Of a stretch of 64,000 bases of DNA, positions 18,864 through 27,842 are shown one piece after another. Location of the stretch: positions 2,381,787-2,445,786 of the forward strand of contig RPFO01000175.1 of assembly GCA_009746045.1 (NCBI GenBank), in the 5' to 3' direction. The first letter of the stretch is position 1. Each line of letters starts with the position of its first letter. The notes beneath the pieces are model-generated. The model was not told where the DNA came from. It was given only the letters and a program-made list of their open reading frames with translations, and did not search any database. Made by a program: the position numbers and the translations under genes. The stretch is from Mesostigma viride (Eukaryota > Streptophyta > Mesostigmatophyceae > Mesostigmatales > Mesostigmataceae).

Positions 18864-20531
18864 TTAAGGCGGTGTGTACGTGAATCCCAAAAGGTTCGAC
18901 TCATTGTTCCCGTTTCCGGCGATGTCTATGGCCTTGTTGGTGGCGATCATCACCGTTGTTAACGAGTATGGAGTTTGTGGGGTCACCGTGATAGTGAACA
19001 CCTTCAAACCGACGTTGGAAAGCTGTGTCACTGTACCGTTTGTCACTGTTATGTCGTCGACAGTCAAACCCTGCATCTGTTCGCTAAAGGTCGCCGTTAC
19101 CGACACGGGGCTTGTCGACGGAGTAGAACTGGTTGTTGTGAGGAAGACAGTGGGTGGCGTGGTGTCGTTCCAGGTCCCACACCCCCATTTCGCGTCCATC
19201 TCCTGCGCTATAGACATGAGGGCGTCATCGGGGAGTGCGAAGTCGTACCATCTGAATTCTCCTATCATCGCGCTGTTCTGTCGCACATCGGTAGCCCCTA
19301 TTTTAATCTGATTGTTCGCCGATACAGGAGTGGATGACACCCATCCTCTTTTCATTCCTCTGAACCAAGAGGACTTCTCGGTAGCTGACACGCGAAGAGC
19401 CTGGACATACGAACGTGTAGGCATCACGCTATACAGCAAAGGGTCGAAATTGACACCGGCCACGTTGTCTCCAGAGCCTGTCAGGTATGTGCTTTTGAAA
19501 ACGCGGTCGACTCCAATATGACTGGCAGCGCTCCCGGCATACCACATGGCACAAGAGCCCGTCGTAAGGCCCCATGAAGGACCAGGGCAATAGCTGACCC
19601 AGACAGCTGTAAACTCGCCGCCGGCTGACGAGTATGATGATATGAGCTGCTTGCGAGAGAAGTTGTTGTTGATGAAGTTCAAATTGCAGTATGTCTTCGT
19701 AATCGTGGAATTCTCTGGCGTCCCAGATGCCCACACAGGTCTAGAGGTCGTGCTACCAGATCCTCCATATGTCATCGTGTGATTACCGATGGACGACTTG
19801 ATTCGCTGAATTTCCTGTCCCTGGGCAATGGGAGTAACGCCGTTATCAGAGAACACCTTCGAACTGTCGCCGAAGTCAAATATGGCGACGGGCTCAGGGT
19901 ATGTGATAGACATTGACGTCGATGCCACGTTTCCAAGCCCCGTCGACGCGTCTGTAGCAACACCAGAGCCGATACTCAGAACCATTGTCGTCATCTCCAA
20001 TGGCTTTGTCGGGGTCACGTCGAACGTGTACAAGGACCCGCTACCCGAGAAATTGGACGCTGTCCCGTTTGTCACGGCGATATCGTTTAGCGTGAACCCG
20101 GTCACATTCCTGCTGAACGTTGCTGTCACCGTAATCGGTATGGAATCCGGTGTCCATCTCGCTTTTGACAAGGAAACAGTCAGAGGTGGCAGGTACGTGA
20201 AAACAATCGGAGTTGCGGCTATGTTCCGTGCCCCCTTCAAGTTGACCACCGCCCCTGCTCCGACGCCTACTGTAGTAGGCGAATATGCGGTCGTTGGCGT
20301 CACTTGGAATGTGTACGACGCCCCGCTGCCGGTCAGGCTGGCAATGGCCCCGTTGACGATGATGATATCGTCCAAGGCGAACCCCGTGACCGGCTGGCTG
20401 AACGTCGCTGTAACTGTAATTGGAGACGCGCTAGGATACGTTCCGGTTGTGGTCGTTAATGTTATGGAAGGCGCGACGACGCGCTTCTTTTTATTAATCA
20501 AAGCAGGACACATACCATAATCGAAAGACAT
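18864..20531 (-). CDS. PLV Ig-like repeat / lectin-like protein, putative virion fibre (555 aa)
   Basis: Three related Ig-like repeats: residues about 20-112, 113-212 and 462-555. Each has the pattern ITVTATFSxxVxGFxLxDI, then NGT/NGA, then YTFxVTP and a TxVxIGxG strand, as in bacterial Ig-like surface-protein repeats. Between repeats 2 and 3 a 250-residue segment (from AIFDFGDSSKVFSDNG to EMDAKWGCGTW) has the feel of a concanavalin/laminin-G type jelly roll. Such modules usually bind surfaces or sugars, so a receptor-binding fibre is the best guess. There is no signal peptide, fitting a virion protein made in the cytosol or nucleus. It is encoded just after the major capsid gene. The bacterial-like repeats suggest transfer. 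The function is inference. Confidence 0.65.
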   Translation of the reverse strand: MSFDYGMCPALINKKKRVVAPSITLTTTTGTYPSASPITVTATFSQPVTGFALDDIIIVNGAIASLTGSGASYTFQVTPTTAYSPTTVGVGAGAVVNLKGARNIAATPIVFTYLPPLTVSLSKARWTPDSIPITVTATFSRNVTGFTLNDIAVTNGTASNFSGSGSLYTFDVTPTKPLEMTTMVLSIGSGVATDASTGLGNVASTSMSITYPEPVAIFDFGDSSKVFSDNGVTPIAQGQEIQRIKSSIGNHTMTYGGSGSTTSRPVWASGTPENSTITKTYCNLNFINNNFSRKQLISSYSSAGGEFTAVWVSYCPGPSWGLTTGSCAMWYAGSAASHIGVDRVFKSTYLTGSGDNVAGVNFDPLLYSVMPTRSYVQALRVSATEKSSWFRGMKRGWVSSTPVSANNQIKIGATDVRQNSAMIGEFRWYDFALPDDALMSIAQEMDAKWGCGTWNDTTPPTVFLTTTSSTPSTSPVSVTATFSEQMQGLTVDDITVTNGTVTQLSNVGLKVFTITVTPQTPYSLTTVMIATNKAIDIAGNGNNESNLLGFTYTPP

Positions 20532-20758
20532 GCTGCTGATATACTACAAAACCAACACTATTTTTTTGAGGTTGGTAACGGGTACTGAAATCTCGGCTCC
20601 ATCAATGGACCTTTCCTAGCCGGCAATCCAGTCGACAGACCTTTATCGACCATCGCAGGGGTATCGAAGATCAAGGTGACTCTACTAAACGGATTCGCTA
20701 CGTATCTCGGATCCTTAAGGTATTCCATCGGGCGCTATATAGTAACCATCAGAGATTA

Positions 20759-21982
20759 TTACAGGTACACGGCCGCCTGCCGACCGGCGCCGATATCCAT
20801 CTTCGATTCAAGCTCGCAGAAGATATAGGAAACGAGATCAGTAGCCGAGCCGGACTTATCCACGCGAAGGGTAACAACCGCAGCGGTCCCGCGCAGATCC
20901 AGGCCGCTCTGATACTCGGGGCCCGCGCATGGCATATTGAGGTGACAGGCCATGATGAAGTCTGTATCTTTCCACGCATCAGCGGTCAACTCGTTTCGCG
21001 CACACGAGAGGCTATTCCCTTGGTCGTTGAAGGCGCTCACAAGGTTCACCCACGCTTCCGTCACGCCCATCCGGTAGCCAGGTGATTGGTGAGAGCCGTT
21101 GATGTCGTATTGGAATCCGATAAGGCCGTCTGCAATGTGATTGAACATAGCGTTATTCGCGTCGTTGTTTACGTCCTTAGCGGCATCCACTTGAACAGCG
21201 AGAAGCTTGCTTGCGGATGCCGACGACAGCGATGACTTGATGCTGTAAATCGTCTTCTTCTCGATCGACTGCTTCGTTGATTGCCACGTCTTCCAGCGGA
21301 AGGGCAGAGTCCCGCCTTCCGCCAAACGAGAGGCGAACACCTGTCCGACGACGTCCTCCTGGAACCGATACACGTCAATGGAAAAATGGATGTTGTCCAA
21401 CTCAAACGTCTTCCCCGCTGTATCTGCATGGGCCGGGATCATAACACCGGCGTCCATCAAAGTCACGCGGACCTCGATAGGCGGGAACAGGCTGAGATCG
21501 ATGACTCTGGGATCTCCGCCAAGGAACCCGAGCCAGTTATCAATCACACCTTCCACTCCCGCACTGTCGTCCGTAGATTCCCTGCTCGACCATCCGGCAG
21601 GGGCTTGTGCGTTCTTAAAGCCAAGGCCGCCATGGACAGTAACCAGCGTATTGAACAACTGGCTGTAATCGTTAATCGAGTCCACACTCTGACCGCCTAC
21701 CAGAACCTCCAAACGCCGAATAATGGACGACGTATACGGAGGAAAGAAGCATTTTTGAACCGTCGCGTTTGACTTCGCTTGAAAGTACATGGAGAAGCTG
21801 TGAAGGTCTACGAACCCACTCGTCGGCAAACGAACCGCTACAACCGATCCCGGCTTGATTCCGGTGTTCGCTGACAGCGTTGAGAGCTGCACACGGGACG
21901 TCGAGTGCTGGCCGAGAGCCTTTGCGATGTATTGCATCGTTTTGGGAATAGCGCGATTGTACCAAGAACCGTCGGATGCCAT
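20759..21982 (-). CDS. PLV major capsid protein candidate (407 aa)
   Basis: The length (407 aa) and beta-rich composition fit a PLV-type double jelly-roll major capsid protein. Visible features: an N-terminal FVDLHSFSMYF strand pair, SSIIRRLEVLVGGQSVDSI then DYSQLFNTL (the helix-strand block common near the start of these capsids), a middle domain with DLSLFPPIEVRVTLMDAG, and a second domain with FELDNIHFSIDVYRF and LRVDKSGSATDLVSY. It lies next to the penton candidate in the leftward block, as expected for the morphogenesis module. A TCTA motif is about 25 nt upstream of the ATG. Assignment rests on length, pattern and context; structure prediction would settle it. Confidence 0.7.
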   Translation of the reverse strand: MASDGSWYNRAIPKTMQYIAKALGQHSTSRVQLSTLSANTGIKPGSVVAVRLPTSGFVDLHSFSMYFQAKSNATVQKCFFPPYTSSIIRRLEVLVGGQSVDSINDYSQLFNTLVTVHGGLGFKNAQAPAGWSSRESTDDSAGVEGVIDNWLGFLGGDPRVIDLSLFPPIEVRVTLMDAGVMIPAHADTAGKTFELDNIHFSIDVYRFQEDVVGQVFASRLAEGGTLPFRWKTWQSTKQSIEKKTIYSIKSSLSSASASKLLAVQVDAAKDVNNDANNAMFNHIADGLIGFQYDINGSHQSPGYRMGVTEAWVNLVSAFNDQGNSLSCARNELTADAWKDTDFIMACHLNMPCAGPEYQSGLDLRGTAAVVTLRVDKSGSATDLVSYIFCELESKMDIGAGRQAAVYL

Positions 21983-22022
21983 GAGAGCGTTATATACCAG
22001 CTAACTTAGATAAAAATCCTGG

Positions 22023-22307
22023 CTAGTGGAGGAACTGGCCCAGAAGCGGATTCGCGGCCTTGTGCGCGTCGACCTTACGCTCGAGGGAAGACAGCGCGTC
22101 CAACCCGGTTCTCGCGACACGGTAAGCAGTCCCGAGGACCGGGGACGCCTCGATCAACTTGCTCGGGACATGCCCGAGAGCCGAATCGGCAGCACCCGCG
22201 GCCGCCTTCACAAGTCGCGCGCCATGTCCCACTTTCCTGATAGCGTCGCCCGCCACATGTCCAATCTTTCGCACGGTGTTGACAACCTTTCCGAAATCGA
22301 GCCTCAT
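22023..22307 (-). CDS. PLV small basic amphipathic protein (about 94 aa)
   Basis: I chose the ATG at 22307 because it overlaps the penton gene's TGA as ATGA, a typical tight coupling; the open frame itself runs further upstream. The product starts MRLDFGKVVNTVRKIGHVAG and has alternating basic and hydrophobic helices (HGARLVKAAAGAADSALGHV, TGLDALSSLERKVDAHK). This composition resembles the small minor virion proteins (PX/pVI-like) of polintons and related viruses, which bind DNA or disturb membranes. No catalytic motif. The identity is a suggestion from size, charge and position between the two capsid genes. Confidence 0.55.
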   Translation of the reverse strand: MRLDFGKVVNTVRKIGHVAGDAIRKVGHGARLVKAAAGAADSALGHVPSKLIEASPVLGTAYRVARTGLDALSSLERKVDAHKAANPLLGQFLH

Positions 22308-23161
22308 TCGTCCTCTTCGTCGTTTATAACAGAACGCTGAGATATATTTCTGGCGGGCAGGACTTCCCCGCCCAGCGCCATGTACCGCAGGACGCTCGCG
22401 ATCTTCCGCGACTCCACGCCCATCGCTTTTTGTGGCGATATCCGGAAACTGAGCTGAACTACCCAATCACTATAAAGCTGAACCGGCACGTCGTCCTCGT
22501 CCAGCAGGCGGAGACTGACCCCACGCGGGGAGTCCCTCATATGCTGCCACAGCGGAGTCTGTGCCTGCCACACGATCGGCTCGAGGAATTTACTGAGATT
22601 GGGACAACACGCCAACAAACCCCCGTAGACAGCACCGTGAGTCGCGGACACGACATTCCCCCGCACGATGTCGGCGTACACATAGACGGCCCTCAGGCGT
22701 CCGTTCGTAGCGGGTCGGTTGCTCACTATTACGTGTTGGTCGTTGGACGCGTGAACGCCCGGAACAAGTCCCAGGACACGCCCGACGGACTCGCCGACCC
22801 GTAGCTGGAACGGCGAACTGGCCGCAAACGTGTACAGACTGTTCGCGCGGTCGTACGTGACCGCGAACGAACTGTCGATGGTCTGCAATACCGCCTCGAT
22901 ATTGTGTCTGTTCTCGATCGTCGTCCACGATCCAAGTGGAAGCGAGACAGTGTGGGCGGACTGCATCACTACCTCGAACGAGCGGTTGGTTGGGTTGATA
23001 TGCGTCTGTTCGAATGGGATTGTAAGAAGGGTCAGTCCGACGTCGTGGTAATCCTCTAGCAACCCGGCGGGGATATCCCATGTAGGATCATGAAGACTGC
23101 CCCTCGTCCTGTTCTCGGTCCTTAGGGTCAGCGTCCGGCACTCTTGTACGTGATCCCTCAT
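22304..23161 (-). CDS. PLV minor capsid / penton protein candidate (285 aa)
   Basis: A 285-residue protein with the signs of a single jelly-roll penton of PLVs and virophages: LTLLTIPFEQTHINPTNRSF near the start, GESVGRVLGLVPG and LRAVYVYADIVRGNVVSA in the middle, then PLWQHMRDSPRGVSLRLLDED and WVVQLSFRISPQK near the end. The last block (short strand, RDE/LDED turn, then a strand ending FR) is typical of these pentons. The start overlaps the upstream 102-aa gene by 74 bp and the end overlaps the next gene by 4 bp, so the three are probably co-expressed. Alternative downstream starts are possible. Confidence 0.7.
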   Translation of the reverse strand: MRDHVQECRTLTLRTENRTRGSLHDPTWDIPAGLLEDYHDVGLTLLTIPFEQTHINPTNRSFEVVMQSAHTVSLPLGSWTTIENRHNIEAVLQTIDSSFAVTYDRANSLYTFAASSPFQLRVGESVGRVLGLVPGVHASNDQHVIVSNRPATNGRLRAVYVYADIVRGNVVSATHGAVYGGLLACCPNLSKFLEPIVWQAQTPLWQHMRDSPRGVSLRLLDEDDVPVQLYSDWVVQLSFRISPQKAMGVESRKIASVLRYMALGGEVLPARNISQRSVINDEEDE

Positions 23162-23396
23162 TCTCTGTTACAATAAGTTCCGATTTGATTTCGTTGCTGC
23201 CGTGGACCACGACCTTCCCCTCGCCACCCGCAAGACCTCGCGCGCTACGTTTAAGCTGTCGCCTCTCCTTCCCGGTCAGCGGCTTACTCCGGCAATAGAG
23301 CATCGCCGATTCTAGGAACTCGCGAGGAACGTCGGGGTATAAGATCATCCACTGGGCGACCTGGAGCATTTCGGCATCTGACAGCTCCATTCGCAA
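23088..23396 (-). CDS. PLV hypothetical protein, 102 aa
   Basis: Small charged protein, MRMELSDAEMLQVAQWMIL then a helical stretch with PREFLESAMLYC, a very basic patch (GKERRQLKRSARG) and an acidic Asp/Glu-rich tail. A TCTA motif in an AT-rich context lies about 23 nt upstream of the ATG. Its 3' end overlaps the penton gene. Family not recognised; it could be a scaffold or DNA-binding factor. Confidence 0.5.
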   Translation of the reverse strand: MRMELSDAEMLQVAQWMILYPDVPREFLESAMLYCRSKPLTGKERRQLKRSARGLAGGEGKVVVHGSNEIKSELIVTENEGSRTRVPDADPKDREQDEGQSS

Positions 23397-23406
23397 CGAA
23401 ATCGTT

Positions 23407-23979
23407 TTATGATCTGTTTAGAAAATTTATCCGCGAGCTCGGACCGGCCCCTTTATCGCCAACAGGGACACCTTCCGTCACGTGATGTTTATCTCGTAGG
23501 TGAGTATTTAATCGCCGACTATCGACAAATGTATTTTTGCAGCCCGGGACCGTGCAATTGACTCTATCGGTCACGCTGGCGACTCGCACTCTGGGACGAG
23601 GCGGCGTCCTCGCAACGGGCTCTCTAGCAGCTGGCGGAGGCGCGGATCCCACGATCTCTACGCGGAGAGGTTCGTCAGACCCTGCGCCGAGGACGGCAGC
23701 CGGTTCTGGAGCCGGAACGGAGGCCGGTTGGTCGTAGGCGGACAATGGTGGGTAGACTACAGGGCGAGAGTTTGCAGCTAGAGCCGCCAACAACATCGCG
23801 TCCTTAAAACCACGGACTTCGGCGACCTTCCCTTTCTTCGTGGGACGGGTCAAGTGAGGCGAATGGATGACAATCGAGTTCGTCAGCGCGGTCGTCGCGG
23901 CCTTCTTCGGAGGCGCTCGGGGCTTGCGCGGGGCTTTGGACGGTTTCTTAGCTGATCGTTTCGATGTCTTTCGTGGCAT
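23407..23979 (-). CDS. PLV C2H2 zinc-finger protein (about 190 aa)
   Basis: I chose the ATG at 23979 (MPRKTSKRSAKKPSK); an in-frame start six codons upstream is also possible. The N-terminus is a strongly basic, proline-rich tail like a nucleic-acid-binding or nuclear-targeting tail. The middle is Pro/Ala-rich. A single C2H2 finger follows: CTVPGCKNTFVDSRRLNTHL then RDKHH, with spacing C-X4-C-X12-H-X4-H. It may bind DNA, regulate transcription or package the genome. TCTA lies about 23 nt upstream. It sits between the structural genes. Role unproven. Confidence 0.6.
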   Translation of the reverse strand: MPRKTSKRSAKKPSKAPRKPRAPPKKAATTALTNSIVIHSPHLTRPTKKGKVAEVRGFKDAMLLAALAANSRPVVYPPLSAYDQPASVPAPEPAAVLGAGSDEPLRVEIVGSAPPPAAREPVARTPPRPRVRVASVTDRVNCTVPGCKNTFVDSRRLNTHLRDKHHVTEGVPVGDKGAGPSSRINFLNRS

Positions 23980-24007
23980 GATGTGTCCTTGAAACATTGC
24001 ATAGATT

Positions 24008-27000
24008 TTAAACGAGCCAGGTCACCGCCGCGAAGATCTCTCCGCTCGCCGCTACCCCTGATCTCGAGCGACAGTGCTCGACTTGCGGCTTGATGTACGC
24101 GACTGCGCTGCCGGACCCGAGCGTTTTGTCGACGTGTATTAGTATTTCGTAGACTCCGTCGGACTCATCGAATCCGGGCGCGACACGCCACGAAGGACCG
24201 ACGATGAGTCTGCCCGAGCTCCCTGGTTGATACACAAAGTCGAGAGCGCTTGCGAGAATTCTGTACGGGTGCCCGATCTCCAGCAAGGGCGGCGCTCCGT
24301 GCGTGAACTGCACGCGGCAGTAGAACTTGTCTAGCGTCGTCGCGGGAGGGACGAGATTCCCATTGTCACCGCGAAAGCTCATGACGCCCTGAGGACCAAG
24401 TTCCCAGAGCTCTGGCTGCATGTAATCGTACGCGATGGTCCGCAGTCCGCGGATAGAAAACGAAACTCTTCTCGCCTCTCGTGCATCGGTATACGCGCAC
24501 TCGTCTAGAGCCGTGATCAGCCCAATTTCTGTCGGCCCTTCTCCGAAGAAACGAGCCATAGAGAGGTCCATGAATATCCCGTCCGGGCCGCCAACAAGCG
24601 ACGAAGATCGAACCTCAAACGTCGCCGTGAACAGGTGGCCGAATTCGTAGCGAAACGGAGTCGACATCAGCACAGATAACTGAACATACGGAATATCGCC
24701 CACGAATCCGTGACCGATCGTCGAGAACCCACTCTCCCAGTCAGGACCCTTAGACAGCTGAATTGGTCGCTCGTTGAAGTGGTATAGTAAGGCGTCGTCG
24801 TATAGTAGACGTACCTCGAACCGGTTTATCATTGGGCGATCCGGAAGCACACCATACACTTTTACCGAATAACTGGTGAGCGGTGTCGCGTGGTTGTATG
24901 GTGGGAATTCACAAACAGCGTGGATGACGTTGTCTTTTGACGCCGTGAGTTGCGCGCGGTAGAGGTCTGTTTCGCCTGGGACAAGCGACGATGTCATGTA
25001 ATTGCCCAATATGCTACATTCACGCGGCGACGTGCCCCTGTGGGTGAGAGTAATCGTATCGCCTGATGAAAGGTAGAGACCGGTCGGGTTCGTAGTAGTC
25101 AGGGAAACGAATTCAGTGTCTGTCGTATCGTCGATCAACTCGCACTTGTTGTAAATCGTCTGGTTGGCACTATCCAGATGAAAAACGATCCTAACTTGAC
25201 CGGGTGCGTACGGGGCTACGATCCCAGTCGGCGAGGCTGTAAAAATGCCCGTTGCTGAATTTGTCAACTTAGTCATACTGCTCAGACGATCGGGAGGAAA
25301 ATGCGAGATGTATCGCTCGATAACTCCGTCAGAGCGTCGCCGGAACGCCACCCAAAAATACGTCTCGCCGGACCACATCGCGTTTAACGTGTATTGTGTG
25401 GCCGCTTTCCGGTTCTGATACAGACCGATTGATCCGTTTGCCTTGTCTATACTGATCCCGCATACCGACCACCAATTGTCGGCTACTCCTTGGTTCCTCC
25501 AGCAGTTGTGCCCATCCGTAAATGCGGGATGGTATTTGCCGGTGATGTCATTGTGGTCCGAGAGTGAGACGAAAGCGCTGCCAGACGGTACAACGAGCTC
25601 GAAGCATATCAGGAACGGGCCGTTGACCTCTTCATCGGTAAACACGACGCACTTCTCTGGGGGCGTGACGTCGTTCGAGGACAACGCGTAAAAACTCGCG
25701 GGTGTAGGTATGAGCTCGTACTTGTCGTGTGTAGGCTGCAGTGTTGTCGCGGGGTCTCGTGAGAAATTTAAGAGACTATGGAACGTCGTGGGAGGTCCGC
25801 TCACTGTCACGGTCTCTCCGGCCAGGTTCGGGACGTCTCGGGGACATGAGAAGCGAGGCGTGATTTGGGCCGTCTTCTGCGATGAATGCGGCAGAATGTA
25901 GTTGAATAGATTTGCCCCAGTGACAGATCCGATCACAGTCCCGTCCGCGACGATCGCGTAATTTGCGGGCGTCTGCGTTCCGTCGCCCCATCCCGTTGAA
26001 TGGTCCGCGTACATCTGCACGCCAATCCTCGCCGGTCTCGTCGTTGTAAAGTAATGGCTCGGTGTTCGAATAGCCGGGACGAGCGGGTCTGTCTTCACCA
26101 TGCCCACAACAGCCATTTTCCGCTGGGTGGTAGACGTAGTCATCGTCGCGTCGTTGTAGATCGTCACATCGGCCGACACGAGCTTCCCGTGATCCGCCGG
26201 CGTAAGTGCGCACGTGACCGCATCCTCTCCGCGCAGTCCCCCGTCCACGTCAAGCTGAAAACTACCCGCGGCGTCGGTTAATGCGACATTGTCGACTTTC
26301 CACGAGATGGGCAGTTTCCGCTGATAAGCCCGTGGCGTCGTGTTCTTGATTCCCAGTGTGAGAGGAGGCACGCCACCGTCGCCAACGACGACCCATGTAT
26401 GGTAAGGCGCAGTCGTTTTCCAGTAACTCGCGACCGGTTGGTCGATCCGCCCGACGTCCCAGGCCGTTAACGGGGAGTACGCGCGCATGATATGGATGCT
26501 ATAGGGCATCCGCTGTATCCTGTTCAGGTCTCTCGTAGTAGCGAACCCGATTTGCTCGTAGCTCATCAGTTTGCCGAAGTAGGTATGACTCATGCTTCCA
26601 AAATGGATGTCATCAATGTATGGACCGTCTACCGTTTGACTCATAACGACGGGGTCGAGCGCGCCGAGGACCTGGACGCTGTAGACGTTTTTTCCGCTGC
26701 TACTGCCTCCGGTGACCGTGTAGGGGAGCCGAATCCGAATGTCTTGGTTGTTCGATACTGTGAACGTGGTCCCTGGCGCGGAAAGTGTGCCGTCTTCATA
26801 TTCTAACACAAACGTCGCGGTCGGATCAGGAAGGGCCGTATACCCGACGCCGTGTTGATCGAATAGCCAGTCGATCTGGTCGCGCGTCAGAATACGATCC
26901 GCGACGATCTGGGACATGCGCGAATATTGATCCAACAGCCATAGAGACGAGATCCGGATCCAGCCAGCGACGATTCCGCCGTCGACCTCAAGCATGCCAC

Positions 27001-27241
27001 TCGACTCGCCATTGCTGGTCACTGTCCAGTCGGAATGGTTATCCCCTAAACGCAACCTCGTCGGCGCTCCTGGGTACATGTATCGTACCCCGTTGATCGT
27101 CACGTGTCGGTCGAATGGGTGAACCGCGAGTTGGAGAGCTTGCACATCGCTCTCGACGTCCGCGATTCGTTCGTCTACCCCGTCTTCCACCAGTCCTGTT
27201 GCGATATTGAAGCCGGACGCGTTTGAGCTCACGACAACCAT
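24008..27241 (-). CDS. PLV giant structural protein candidate (1077 aa)
   Basis: The largest ORF of the element. The N-terminus (residues about 15-45, VDERIADVESDVQALQL) has a heptad pattern that could trimerise. The rest is beta-rich, with many Thr/Ser/Gly turns. A module near residues 550-670 (CFELVVPSGSAFVSLSDH to ETYFWVAFRRRSDGVIERY) resembles a concanavalin-like fold. No protease, polymerase or nucleotide-binding motif and no transmembrane segment are visible. Trimerising N-terminus plus beta modules fit a fibre or spike, perhaps paired with the 555-aa Ig-like protein. The ATG lies 38 bp from the divergent rightward gene, so the two share a promoter region. I do not recognise a named family. 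Confidence 0.6.
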   Translation of the reverse strand: MVVVSSNASGFNIATGLVEDGVDERIADVESDVQALQLAVHPFDRHVTINGVRYMYPGAPTRLRLGDNHSDWTVTSNGESSGMLEVDGGIVAGWIRISSLWLLDQYSRMSQIVADRILTRDQIDWLFDQHGVGYTALPDPTATFVLEYEDGTLSAPGTTFTVSNNQDIRIRLPYTVTGGSSSGKNVYSVQVLGALDPVVMSQTVDGPYIDDIHFGSMSHTYFGKLMSYEQIGFATTRDLNRIQRMPYSIHIMRAYSPLTAWDVGRIDQPVASYWKTTAPYHTWVVVGDGGVPPLTLGIKNTTPRAYQRKLPISWKVDNVALTDAAGSFQLDVDGGLRGEDAVTCALTPADHGKLVSADVTIYNDATMTTSTTQRKMAVVGMVKTDPLVPAIRTPSHYFTTTRPARIGVQMYADHSTGWGDGTQTPANYAIVADGTVIGSVTGANLFNYILPHSSQKTAQITPRFSCPRDVPNLAGETVTVSGPPTTFHSLLNFSRDPATTLQPTHDKYELIPTPASFYALSSNDVTPPEKCVVFTDEEVNGPFLICFELVVPSGSAFVSLSDHNDITGKYHPAFTDGHNCWRNQGVADNWWSVCGISIDKANGSIGLYQNRKAATQYTLNAMWSGETYFWVAFRRRSDGVIERYISHFPPDRLSSMTKLTNSATGIFTASPTGIVAPYAPGQVRIVFHLDSANQTIYNKCELIDDTTDTEFVSLTTTNPTGLYLSSGDTITLTHRGTSPRECSILGNYMTSSLVPGETDLYRAQLTASKDNVIHAVCEFPPYNHATPLTSYSVKVYGVLPDRPMINRFEVRLLYDDALLYHFNERPIQLSKGPDWESGFSTIGHGFVGDIPYVQLSVLMSTPFRYEFGHLFTATFEVRSSSLVGGPDGIFMDLSMARFFGEGPTEIGLITALDECAYTDAREARRVSFSIRGLRTIAYDYMQPELWELGPQGVMSFRGDNGNLVPPATTLDKFYCRVQFTHGAPPLLEIGHPYRILASALDFVYQPGSSGRLIVGPSWRVAPGFDESDGVYEILIHVDKTLGSGSAVAYIKPQVEHCRSRSGVAASGEIFAAVTWLV

Positions 27242-27279
27242 CTCTATGAATAATATCTCACATTAAAACTATAGCACCC
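27242..27279. promoter_or_regulatory. Divergent promoter region of the PLV
   Basis: Only 38 bp, A/T-rich, separate the 1077-aa gene (minus) and the coiled-coil gene (plus). It contains TCTA at 27243-27246, AATAATAT and TTAAAACTATA. It must hold or overlap the initiation signals of both transcription blocks. Confidence 0.5.
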
Positions 27280-27822
27280 ATGGACCAGGTTCCCGAAGCT
27301 CCGGATTCGCCCAAGACCTCCGTCGACGTCGAGGAAGATCCCGCGCCACAGCAGGAAACTCCAAATACAGTGTACATCCCGCCTCACCCGCCGAAAGGCC
27401 CGAGAGGCAAGCGACTGACGGAAGAGCAGCGTGCTGCACTCCGTGAGAAGATGCGGCCGTACATGCAGAAACGGAACGAAGAGCGACTGAAGAAGCGACA
27501 GGAAGAGCGAGAAGCGGAGATTACCAAGCGAAAGGTGCTTGAGAAGGAGCTCGAGATACAACGACAGCGTCTGGTTGAGCTCGAACTCGAGGAAAAGAAG
27601 AACAAATACCGAATCGAACGCCTTCTTGCCGCAGAGGAAGTCTCGGCAACTCCCTCGGAAACGCCTCGCCCACGCCGCGGGAGAAAGCCGAAGGCCGAGG
27701 TAGAGGAAGAGGAGCGTCAACGGGCCGCGAATCCACTGCCGGACGTGCGGACAACTACGCCGTATGAGCAGAAGATGCTGGCAATCCGCGCGCAACTGCT
27801 CGCTAGTTTAAACGATGATTAA
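27280..27822 (+). CDS. PLV coiled-coil protein (180 aa)
   Basis: First rightward gene. A Pro-rich, acidic N-terminus (MDQVPEAPDSPKTSVDVEED) leads into a highly charged Lys/Arg/Glu helix (residues about 45-112, with KKRQEEREAEITKRKVLEK and ELEIQRQRLVELELEEK), a long coiled coil. An RGRKP motif in the C-terminal third is AT-hook-like. It ends 20 bp before the packaging ATPase, suggesting co-expression. It could be a scaffold, portal-vertex or DNA-condensing protein; no family recognised. Confidence 0.6.
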   Translation: MDQVPEAPDSPKTSVDVEEDPAPQQETPNTVYIPPHPPKGPRGKRLTEEQRAALREKMRPYMQKRNEERLKKRQEEREAEITKRKVLEKELEIQRQRLVELELEEKKNKYRIERLLAAEEVSATPSETPRPRRGRKPKAEVEEEERQRAANPLPDVRTTTPYEQKMLAIRAQLLASLNDD

Positions 27823-27842
27823 TTATCTATTCGTTCTAATAA

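Noticed and set aside
27244-27795. 183-aa minus-strand ORF opposite the coiled-coil gene
   Set aside because: Leu/Phe/Ser-rich shadow produced by the Lys/Glu-rich codons of the plus-strand gene.
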